From an uncultured bacterium (lineage in GTDB: Bacteria > Actinomycetota > Coriobacteriia > Coriobacteriales > Coriobacteriaceae), in the NCBI GenBank assembly GCA_905215205.1, contig CAJMPK010000107.1, forward strand, positions 1 through 5,367: a DNA stretch of 5,367 nucleotides. The letters are read 5' to 3'. The position numbers were made by a program, and so were the translations under genes. Every line of letters starts with the position of its first letter. The first letter of the stretch is position 1. The notes under the pieces were generated by a model that made no database searches, had not been told where the DNA came from, and saw only the letters and a program-made list of their open reading frames with translations. Shown piece by piece: positions 1 through 5,107 of this stretch.

Positions 1-37
1 AAAATAGGATCACCATTAAGTCCATTTAGAACGGGTT

Positions 38-127
38 TTCCAGGTGCCCGAGATTGACCTGAAAGAGGAGCGACGCGTACTTTGATACGCGAGCGACGGC
101 GTGAAGGTCAAGGTCGGGTGCCTGGGA
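38..127 (+). promoter_or_regulatory. Structured leader upstream of copZ (long imperfect inverted repeat)
   Basis: Bases 38-60 pair with 105-127 in a stem of about 23 positions. It has G-U wobbles at 39/126, 45/120 and 46/119 and one two-base internal mismatch (52-53 against 112-113). The 44-base interior holds a second perfect 6-bp hairpin, CGCGTA (74-79) with TACGCG (86-91), and a direct repeat GAGCGACG (68-75, 91-98). A weak promoter-like pair, TTGACC (54-59) and TACTTT (78-83), 18 bases apart, lies inside the structure, so it could act as DNA around a promoter or as RNA if transcription starts upstream. It ends about 15 bases before the copZ ribosome binding site. No T-run follows, so it is not a standard terminator. 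The pairing is seen directly; a regulatory role is inferred. Confidence 0.5.
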
Positions 128-154
128 TAGCCGACACAACAGAGAGGAATATCC

Positions 155-376
155 ATGCGTTACACGATTAAGACTTCCGGCCTTATGTGCGGCCACTGCG
201 ACGCCACCGTCGAGACGGCACTGCTCAACGTTGCCGGCGTGACCGATGCCGATGCCGACCACGAGACCCAGACCGTCCAGGTAGAGTGCGCCGACACCGT
301 GACCGCCGAGCAGCTCGCCGCCGCCATCGAGGGCGCGGGCGAGAAGTTCCACGCCCTGTCCGTGGCCGCCGCGTAG
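155..376 (+). CDS. copZ: CopZ-like copper chaperone (heavy-metal-associated domain)
   Basis: This 73-residue protein is a single heavy-metal-associated (HMA) domain with the ferredoxin-like fold typical of CopZ/Atx1 chaperones. Such proteins carry Cu(I) in the cytosol and hand it to the exporter CopA or to the repressor CsoR. The metal loop is visible as GLMCGHC at residues 9-15, with Cys12 and Cys15 as the ligands. The more usual loop is GMTCxxC, so the residue before the first Cys is Met rather than Thr. Length matches single-domain family members, and there is no signal peptide or membrane segment. The ATG at 155 follows AGAGGA (143-148) with a 6-base gap. The csoR gene lies 135 bases downstream on the same strand, which supports a copper role; another soft metal is possible. 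No CopA gene is in the window. Confidence 0.9.
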   Translation: MRYTIKTSGLMCGHCDATVETALLNVAGVTDADADHETQTVQVECADTVTAEQLAAAIEGAGEKFHALSVAAA

Positions 377-402
377 CAGACGCCGTCTACTCAATCCTCA
401 GA

Positions 403-469
403 AGTTGCGGTGAAATACGGACTGTTGTGCCGCCCTAGGCCTTTAAACGGTCCGTATCTCACCGCAACT
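403..469. repeat. Long near-perfect inverted repeat between copZ and csoR
   Basis: Bases 403-426 pair with 446-469, a 24-position stem with one A-C mismatch (414/458) and one T-G wobble (423/449). The uninterrupted Watson-Crick arms are GTTGCGGTGA and ATACGGAC with their complements, leaving 27 bases (423-449) between the innermost strict pairs, or 19 (427-445) when the stem is taken to its limit. No T-run follows on either strand, so it is not a standard intrinsic terminator. It may be a dispersed intergenic palindrome, an RNA processing or attenuation hairpin between the two genes, or a protein-binding site. It does not resemble the compact G/C-tract operators known for CsoR proteins. A small palindrome AGACG-C-CGTCT lies just upstream at 378-388. 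Confidence 0.7.
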
Positions 470-511
470 GACGGGGACATCCGAAAGATCGACCAGAAAC
501 GAGGACCCGCC

Positions 512-784
512 ATGATGGCAGACCATAAATCGGTGACCCGCATGCTCAAGACGGCACGCGGTCAGATCGACGGCATCCTGCGGATGGTCGAGGAGGACCG
601 CTACTGCGTCGATATTTCCACGCAGCTCATGGCCACACAGGCGCTCCTCGCGCGCATTAACGCCGACGTGCTCAAGGCGCATATCGAGGGCTGCGTGACT
701 TCGGCAATCGAATCGGGCGACGAAGACCTCAAAGCCGCCAAGCTCGCCGAGATCGAACGCGTCGTCGACAAGCTCTCCAAGTAA
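512..784 (+). CDS. csoR: CsoR-family copper-sensing transcriptional repressor
   Basis: This 90-residue all-helical protein belongs to the CsoR/RcnR (DUF156) family, whose tetramers bind operator DNA and release it when Cu(I) binds. The Cu(I) ligands are visible as Cys32, His57 and Cys61; the spacings of 25 and 4 residues equal those of Mycobacterium tuberculosis CsoR (Cys36, His61, Cys65). Tyr31 matches the second-shell tyrosine, and Glu80 probably aligns with the second-shell glutamate after a short insertion. The N-terminal RMLKTARGQIDGILRMVEED segment (10-29) is the family's conserved helix. The start at 512 follows GAGGA (501-505) with a 6-base gap; an adjacent ATG at 515 would remove one residue. 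The frame is open upstream to a GTG at 410, but that extension runs through the inverted repeat and has no ribosome binding site. It probably controls copZ and an exporter outside the window. Confidence 0.93.
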   Translation: MMADHKSVTRMLKTARGQIDGILRMVEEDRYCVDISTQLMATQALLARINADVLKAHIEGCVTSAIESGDEDLKAAKLAEIERVVDKLSK

Positions 785-802
785 TTGGGGACATTGGGGA
801 CA
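785..802 (+). repeat. Tandem duplication of TTGGGGACA
   Basis: Two perfect copies of TTGGGGACA lie head to tail at 785-793 and 794-802, directly after the csoR stop codon. The second copy overlaps the left arm of the hairpin at 796-842, so the duplication looks like a repeated end of that element. Confidence 0.8.
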
Positions 803-842
803 GGTACGTTTGCGCCACATTGGTGCAGATTAACCTGTCCCC
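796..842. repeat. Hairpin between csoR and the zinc-ribbon gene
   Basis: GGGGACAGGT (796-805) pairs perfectly with ACCTGTCCCC (833-842). The interior continues as a second stem, TGCGCCA (811-817) with TGGTGCA (821-827), with one G-T wobble and a CAT loop. Two further wobbles at 808/830 and 810/828 almost join the stems, giving a rod of about 22 positions. It starts 11 bases after the csoR stop. No T-run follows, so termination would be of a non-standard kind. It resembles a dispersed extragenic palindrome more than a regulatory site, but copy number cannot be judged from one window. Confidence 0.7.
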
Positions 843-897
843 CTTGCTCTAAATCGGGTATAAGGGCGTGCGGCATATCGAATGAAAGGCAATTTGC

Positions 898-1371
898 ATG
901 AATGACTTTATGAAGGGCCGCAATGGCGCTGACGAACTCACCATCGTGATGGGCTTCGCAGGCATTATCATCGCCATGATCGGATCGATAGCCCGCATCC
1001 AGTGGCTCAGCTGGATCGCCATCGCCGTCATCGTGATTGGCGTGCTGCGCGGCCTGTCCAAAAATATCGATGCACGTCGCAAGGAGAACGAGGCCTTTGT
1101 CGCCACGACCGCCAATGTTCCCGGCTTGGGCAAGTTCGTCGCCAGCTTGGGCGACGGCGCTGCAGCGGCTAGCACCTCACGCGCAGCCGGCACCAGTAAG
1201 GAAGACTTTGAGCGTGTCAAGCGCACGGCCAAGAAGATGTGGAAGGGTCGCAAGACCACGGCATACCTTAAGTGCCCCAACTGCGGCCAGATGCTCTCCG
1301 TCCCCAAGGGCAAGGGCAAGATCCGCGTCACCTGCCCCAAGTGCCACGCCAAGATGGAGACGCGCTCCTAG
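898..1371 (+). CDS. Small membrane protein with C-terminal zinc ribbon
   Basis: The protein has 157 residues. After a short polar N-terminus there are two likely membrane helices, about residues 14-33 and 37-51, with a short turn between them. A basic segment follows (RGLSKNIDARRK, 51-62), then an Ala/Ser/Gly-rich linker (about 73-100), a charged region (101-120) and a zinc ribbon with CPNC at 126-129 and CPKC at 146-149. By the positive-inside rule the ribbon probably faces the cytoplasm. No enzyme motif is visible; zinc ribbons of this type commonly mediate protein or nucleic-acid contacts. The ATG at 898 follows AAAGG (885-889) with an 8-base gap. A TATAAG at 859-864 could be a -10 element but has no good -35 partner. 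The bidirectional terminator ends the gene. I do not recognise a named family. Confidence 0.85.
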   Translation: MNDFMKGRNGADELTIVMGFAGIIIAMIGSIARIQWLSWIAIAVIVIGVLRGLSKNIDARRKENEAFVATTANVPGLGKFVASLGDGAAAASTSRAAGTSKEDFERVKRTAKKMWKGRKTTAYLKCPNCGQMLSVPKGKGKIRVTCPKCHAKMETRS

Positions 1372-1393
1372 CCGCCATACCATGGGACAAAAT

Positions 1394-1429
1394 AAAAGCC
1401 GAGGCCTCGTGTTGAGACCTCGGCTTTTT
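1394..1429. terminator. Bidirectional intrinsic terminator
   Basis: AAAAGCCGAGG (1394-1404) pairs with CCTCGGCTTTT (1418-1428); the stem continues past one mismatch as CTC/GAG around a GTGTT loop. T-tract 1425-1429 serves the plus strand and A-tract 1394-1397 serves the minus strand. It lies between two converging genes, 23 bases past the zinc-ribbon stop and 33 bases past the amidohydrolase stop, and fits termination of both. Confidence 0.93.
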
Positions 1430-1462
1430 GTATGCGGTAACAGAGTTGTCCCTTTGTCGCAC

Positions 1463-2833
1463 CTATGCCACGCCGTCGCGGGCCAGCTCCTCGGCAAGCG
1501 CTTCGGCAGGCATGGTCATAATCGCGTCGAGCTCGGCGTCCACCTCGGGAATACGCTTCACCTTGAGCTTGCGTACCAGATCACCGCGACACATCACGTG
1601 CGTCGGCTCACGCAGTGCGCACAGGTCATCGAGCGGGTTCTTGCGCGTCACCAGGATATCGGCGGCCTTGCCGCACTCGATCGTGCCAGTCTCGCCGCCC
1701 AGCCCCAGCAGCTCGGCATTAACCTGCGTGGCTGTATGCAGTGCGAAGGCGTTGCTCACGCCGACATACTTGGCAAAATAGGCCACCTCACGCCACATGT
1801 CGTACTGCGTCACGAACGGGCAGCTCGAGTCCGTGCCAAGGCCCACCTTAACGCCAGCTTCCAGTGCGGCACGGGCGCTCTCGATGATGCCCGAGCACAC
1901 GATGTCGCCGTTCTTCTTTTGCGTATCGGTCGAATGGGTCTTTTTCGGGTCGAGCAATACAAACGGCAGCGCCGGGCTGATAGTGCAGGTAACACTGGGC
2001 GCACGCCCCTCGAGTTGCGTGCCCGCGGCGCCACGGTACAGCTCCAGAATCTCGGGCGTCAACGGAGCGCCGTGCTCAATCGTGTCAACGCCGGCCTCAA
2101 GCGCGACCTTCACGCCCTCGGTACTCTCGACATGGGCCATAACCGGCAGGCTCACCTCGTGCGCAGCCTTGCACGCCGCCGCGGCAACCTCGACCGGCAT
2201 GCGCAGCACGCCCGGCTCGCCCACCTCGGTAGCGTCGAACACGCCGCCCGTCACGAACAGCTTAATGACGTCGGCACCACGCGCATACAGGTCGCGCACC
2301 TGTTCGGCTGCCTCGGCGGGACTGTTGGCCACCTGGGCGAACAAGCCCGCACCATGGCCGCCCGACACCGTGACGCCCGTTCCCGGCGCCACCAGGCGAG
2401 GACCTTGATACTTGCCGGCATCGATAGCATCGCGCACGGCCAGATCGGCAAACAGCGGATCGCCCGCGCCGCGCACCGTGGTCACGCCACTTGCCAGTTG
2501 TTGTTGGGCGCTGCCCTTAAGAATATGGCGCACGATGGCGCGCCCCACGGGATTATCGAGCTTCTTCATCAGCGCGCCCGCATCGCCGGCCGAGACAGGC
2601 TTGCCCGAGCCGCACAGGTGCACGTGCATATTGATGAGACCGGGCATGAGATACGCACCGCCCAGGTCGATAACCTCGGCACCCGCAGGCGCCTGCGCCA
2701 CAGCACTCGGCCCCATCCACGTGATGACACCGCGCTCAACGGCCACGGCCATATCGGGTTGCGGCTCCATATGCTCCGAACCATCCAGAATGGTCGCATT
2801 TCTAAACAACGTGGAACGATCGGCAGACGCCAT
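1463..2833 (-). CDS. Metal-dependent amidohydrolase (imidazolonepropionase / Xaa-Pro dipeptidase-like)
   Basis: The protein has 456 residues, the usual length for the amidohydrolase superfamily, and looks cytosolic. Residues 1-60 and about 385-430 form the small beta-sandwich around a TIM barrel. Metal-site residues are visible in order: His70 and His72 in MHVHL, Lys191 in DVIKLFVTGG (the lysine that is carboxylated in binuclear members), His234 in MAHVES, His254 in IEHG and Asp335 in GTDS. This set matches the subgroup containing prolidase-like and imidazolonepropionase-like hydrolases, which cleave cyclic amides or acylated amino acids and dipeptides. The substrate cannot be read from sequence, and no histidine-degradation genes are nearby. 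The ATG at 2833 is preceded by GGAGGAG (complement of 2841-2847) with a gap of about 7 bases. The frame stays open upstream to 3097, but that stretch runs through two hairpins and is not coding. TAATAA on the minus strand (2874-2879) is a weak -10 candidate. Confidence 0.9.
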   Translation of the reverse strand: MASADRSTLFRNATILDGSEHMEPQPDMAVAVERGVITWMGPSAVAQAPAGAEVIDLGGAYLMPGLINMHVHLCGSGKPVSAGDAGALMKKLDNPVGRAIVRHILKGSAQQQLASGVTTVRGAGDPLFADLAVRDAIDAGKYQGPRLVAPGTGVTVSGGHGAGLFAQVANSPAEAAEQVRDLYARGADVIKLFVTGGVFDATEVGEPGVLRMPVEVAAAACKAAHEVSLPVMAHVESTEGVKVALEAGVDTIEHGAPLTPEILELYRGAAGTQLEGRAPSVTCTISPALPFVLLDPKKTHSTDTQKKNGDIVCSGIIESARAALEAGVKVGLGTDSSCPFVTQYDMWREVAYFAKYVGVSNAFALHTATQVNAELLGLGGETGTIECGKAADILVTRKNPLDDLCALREPTHVMCRGDLVRKLKVKRIPEVDAELDAIMTMPAEALAEELARDGVA

Positions 2834-2934
2834 ATCGAGCTCCTCCCTCACGATTAACTTGAACATTTGTCCATTATTACCTAGTCCCGCTGGATTGCTG
2901 CAGACGCATCGGCTAACGGAGGGAAGAGGGGATG

Positions 2935-2967
2935 TGGGGGGACGGAATACGCTGCAGTCCCACCCCA
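2935..2967. repeat. Short bulged inverted repeat next to a purine-rich tract
   Basis: TGGGGGGAC (2935-2943) pairs with GTCCCACCCCA (2957-2967), with unpaired bases on the right arm, around a 13-base loop. The left arm is the end of a G-rich run from 2918 to 2943 on the plus strand. It lies about 100 bases upstream of the amidohydrolase start. The run has too few separated G-tracts for a standard G-quadruplex. Function is unknown. Confidence 0.4.
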
Positions 2968-2980
2968 GCGACACCAGGGA

Positions 2981-3043
2981 AATGTCTCGATCTGTAACAG
3001 GTACAGGGTTATTGGGCCCCTTGATGTTACAGATCGAGACATT
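2981..3043 (-). repeat. Hairpin repeat A of the GTAAC-N27-GTTAC family
   Basis: The arms 2981-2998 and 3026-3043 are perfectly complementary over 18 bases, and the spacer 2999-3025 is 27 bases. The arm contains TCTCGATCTGTAAC. On the plus strand the left arm is followed by AG, as in the other three copies, which fixes the orientation. It lies between the nuclease-like gene and the amidohydrolase gene. Confidence 0.92.
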
Positions 3044-3062
3044 CGGTCGACGTTTCACCGGC

Positions 3063-3123
3063 TTGTCTCGATCTGTAACAGTTACGAGCTCAAACAACCT
3101 CTAAACGTTACAGATCGAAACAA
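3063..3123 (-). repeat. Hairpin repeat B of the GTAAC-N27-GTTAC family
   Basis: The arms 3063-3079 and 3107-3123 are complementary over 17 bases with one C-A mismatch (3067/3119), and the spacer 3080-3106 is 27 bases. The arm sequence is that of copy A, and the spacer is identical to that of copy D at 24 of 27 bases. It ends only 6 bases past the stop codon of the nuclease-like gene. There is no T-run in either direction. Confidence 0.92.
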
Positions 3124-3129
3124 AACCTC

Positions 3130-4200
3130 TCAGCGCCCATACCACTGGCGTCTCCACTCCTCAGCCAATTCAGCCTGCCGAGGAATACCCGCCAACCTCA
3201 TTTTCTCGACCAGCTTCCCCGGGTCTTTGAGTTCGTTAAACGTAAACCGAAGCACCTTATGCCCGAGCATTGTCAGATGAGATTCCCGCTGACGCTCTGC
3301 CACGAATGGATCGACCGGCTCCCGACCCTCGCCGTTCTGCAAGGTGTACTTCCCCTTTCCGTCGAGCTCGCCGATGACACACGTCCCGTCCTCGAGCCGC
3401 CAAAAATAGTCGACGCGAAACACCTGGCTCGGATCGAGCGGGTCGCGAAACTCCACCTGCAGCTCCGGAACCGGAAAGCCGTACGCAATAAAGAACGCTC
3501 GGAACCGAGACTCGCCGCCGTTTTCGGACATCCTGTCCGCATACGATGCAATCACCTGTGCCCTGCGATACCCTCGCCTGCCCTCGCAATCGGCGCGGAG
3601 GCGCTCGCACAAATCCCAACGTGATACGCCTTTCGCCCGCAGTGCAGAATCGGCAATCGCCAACCCGTAGGAAAACGGCGCACGCAGCAGACAATCCTCC
3701 ACCGTGCGCCAAAACGGCGTCACTCGCACGCCGTCGACGCGCTCAAGCGCACCCGCCATCTGTGGACGCAACAACCTGCACCCGCTGCTCAACGTCACCG
3801 AACAACCCGTCTTAACAAGATAACGCGGCCCGAGCAGATCATTCGGCACCTCCAAACCCCACAAAAGCGCCGCGTCATAGCCCCAAAACGCCCAATCGGG
3901 ATGAAATTCCGCAAGCCCTTTGATAGTCCTCAGCGCTCGCTCCGCCGGCGTCAATGCATCCCAATCATGCTGAAAACAGAACAGGTACGACTCGGGCTCC
4001 GCGATATCGTCGGTTCCAACATGACGTCGCAGCCACATGAGCTCGGTATTGTCATGTGTTGCGAGCAGCGCACCTTGCTTGGCCGTCTCCGTGAGCCGCG
4101 CGAGCAACCTATTCCGCGCCAACGTGTTGCGAGTCGCATGTTTGTGTTTGAGAACGGTATTAGACACTTTCATCACCACCACGTCAGACAAATGGACCAT
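3130..4200 (-). CDS. AbiEi-like winged-helix plus DUF559/Vsr-like nuclease fold protein
   Basis: From the ATG at 4200 the protein has 356 residues. The N-terminal part (about 24-120) has the pattern of AbiEi-type antitoxin domains in actinobacteria: a helical HTH-like stretch, a basic WLRRHVG segment, DALTPAERALRTIKGLA and then YDAALLWGLEVP. The C-terminal part (about 228-320) looks like the DUF559/Vsr branch of the PD-(D/E)XK nucleases: Glu230 in ENGGESRFR, Asp264 in FRVDYFW, Glu278-Asp280-Lys282 in GELDGKGKY, then ERQRESHLTMLGH and VLRF. A DNA-cleaving role follows from the fold but is not shown. No toxin partner gene is adjacent. Start choice is uncertain: GGAGG (complement of 4212-4216) sits 11 bases before this ATG and 5 before a GTG at 4206; the frame is open to a TTG at 4224. 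The gene is bracketed by four copies of one hairpin family. Confidence 0.75.
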   Translation of the reverse strand: MVHLSDVVVMKVSNTVLKHKHATRNTLARNRLLARLTETAKQGALLATHDNTELMWLRRHVGTDDIAEPESYLFCFQHDWDALTPAERALRTIKGLAEFHPDWAFWGYDAALLWGLEVPNDLLGPRYLVKTGCSVTLSSGCRLLRPQMAGALERVDGVRVTPFWRTVEDCLLRAPFSYGLAIADSALRAKGVSRWDLCERLRADCEGRRGYRRAQVIASYADRMSENGGESRFRAFFIAYGFPVPELQVEFRDPLDPSQVFRVDYFWRLEDGTCVIGELDGKGKYTLQNGEGREPVDPFVAERQRESHLTMLGHKVLRFTFNELKDPGKLVEKMRLAGIPRQAELAEEWRRQWYGR

Positions 4201-4226
4201 CGTCACCGTTGCCTCCGCTGACAAAT

Positions 4227-4283
4227 GTCTTGATCTGTAACAGGAAGCCAGTCTTTGAGCCTCCAGTTGTTACAGAACAAGAT
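4227..4283 (-). repeat. Hairpin repeat C of the GTAAC-N27-GTTAC family
   Basis: The arms 4227-4241 and 4269-4283 pair over 15 positions with one A-A mismatch (4233/4277) and one G-T wobble (4227/4283); the spacer 4242-4268 is 27 bases. It is the most diverged copy. Its left arm reads TCTTGATCTGTAAC, and the C-to-T change is matched by an A on the right arm, which keeps the pair. It begins just upstream of the nuclease-like gene and may lie in its leader. Confidence 0.85.
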
Positions 4284-4306
4284 CTTTCGACAGCCGCCAA
4301 CCTTCC

Positions 4307-4363
4307 GTCTCAATCTGTAACAGTTACGGGCTCAAACAGCCGCTAAACGTTACAGATTGAGAC
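4307..4363 (-). repeat. Hairpin repeat D of the GTAAC-N27-GTTAC family
   Basis: The arms 4307-4321 and 4349-4363 are perfectly complementary over 15 bases, and the spacer 4322-4348 is 27 bases. The arm reads TCTCAATCTGTAAC: relative to copies A and B a G is replaced by A and the opposite C by T, so pairing is kept. The spacer matches that of copy B at 24 of 27 bases. It lies 36 bases past the stop codon of the 235-residue gene. Confidence 0.92.
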
Positions 4364-4399
4364 AAAGTCAGGGCTGTAGGGCGACACCAGTCACATCCC

Positions 4400-5107
4400 C
4401 TACTCCCATTCCTGCTCGTAGATGTTGAGGGACTTTACGTAGCGCCCCTGGGCACCCATGATGTCGCGGACCAGGCGCAAAAAGAAGCTGATGCACGAGG
4501 TGTCGAAGCCATCCTGCAGATCCTCGGGATGCACCGCACCCGGTCCATCGACCGCCGTGTCACTCAGGCGTGCGATGTCATACAGATAGAGTTGTCCCGC
4601 CGTCAGCCAGACATCGTCGACGCAGGCGAGGCGCACCGCAATCGCACCGTCGCTCCAATGCTCCTTTTGCACGATATGCGGGTCGTAGACATCAAAACGT
4701 CGATCGGTGCGCGTATCCTTCAGCGCAACCATGCCAGTCGCGGGGTCCTTGTCCAAAATGCCAAAGCGCGAGAAATACTGCGTGTCGCGTACCTGCTCGA
4801 GCCGCTTGAGCGAGGCAGGCGAAAGCGATGCCGGCGGCTCGTCAACATACAGCTCGAGCAGCGTCTTGTCATGGCGATAGGGGCGCTCAAAGAGCAGCCA
4901 ATCGGTAAATGCCATGTTGTAAGCCATGATTTCGTTTTGCGAAGGCTCAGTGCAATAGCTGAGCCATGGGTCGACAATGATCTCGAACTGCTCGCGCGCC
5001 GGCTCCAAAAACTGAAACTTCCGCAGCATCCAAAAATGGGCCATGTCGGCAATATCGTTGCCGACGGCTTCGGCTAGCTGCGCTCGGTCTAAAGCGTGGT
5101 CAGTCAT
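4400..5107 (-). CDS. Uncharacterised 235-residue protein
   Basis: I do not recognise this protein as a named family. It is acidic, rich in aromatic residues, and has no signal peptide or membrane segment, so it is probably cytosolic. The first third (about 20-85) has regularly spaced aromatics (HFWMLRKFQFLEPA, then FTDWLLFERPYR), consistent with a helical domain. The middle (about 105-175) has alternating hydrophobic residues and glycines suggesting a small beta domain, and the C-terminus is again likely helical. No catalytic motif or metal-binding cysteine cluster is visible. The layout loosely recalls helical-plus-beta domains seen in some SEC-C-motif proteins, but no SEC-C cysteines are present, so I assign no function. 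The ATG at 5107 has a strong site, GAGGAGG (complement of 5113-5119), 5 bases upstream. Repeat D follows its stop. Confidence 0.8.
   Translation of the reverse strand: MTDHALDRAQLAEAVGNDIADMAHFWMLRKFQFLEPAREQFEIIVDPWLSYCTEPSQNEIMAYNMAFTDWLLFERPYRHDKTLLELYVDEPPASLSPASLKRLEQVRDTQYFSRFGILDKDPATGMVALKDTRTDRRFDVYDPHIVQKEHWSDGAIAVRLACVDDVWLTAGQLYLYDIARLSDTAVDGPGAVHPEDLQDGFDTSCISFFLRLVRDIMGAQGRYVKSLNIYEQEWE

Noticed and set aside
54..111. MerR/CueR-type operator from TTGACCT and AGGTCAA
   Set aside because: The half-sites are 44 bases apart and are better explained as part of the long stem; CueR sites are compact within a 19-bp promoter spacer.
1037..2857. A plus-strand open frame of 606 codons
   Set aside because: It lies antisense to the amidohydrolase and overlaps the zinc-ribbon gene, has low-complexity Arg/Ala/His-rich translation, and fits a high-GC shadow frame.
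2918..2943. G-quadruplex
   Set aside because: Only three separated G-tracts of three or more are present; the last is one continuous run, so the usual four-tract pattern is not met.
2834..3097. In-frame upstream extension of the amidohydrolase by 88 codons
   Set aside because: It translates two hairpin repeats (the VTDRD string appears twice for that reason), and the ATG at 2833 has a strong ribosome binding site.
3063..3123. Hairpin B as an intrinsic terminator of the nuclease-like gene
   Set aside because: No T-run follows the stem on the minus strand, and the 27-base loop is far larger than in usual terminators.
2981..4363. CRISPR array
   Set aside because: The repeated units are inverted arms around a 27-base loop, in two pairs separated by a gene, with related rather than unique spacers in B and D and no cas genes.
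4376..4403. GTAGGG...CCCTAC hairpin overlapping the stop codon of the 235-residue gene
   Set aside because: The stem is only 6 bp with a 16-base loop and no T-run, so it is likely chance.
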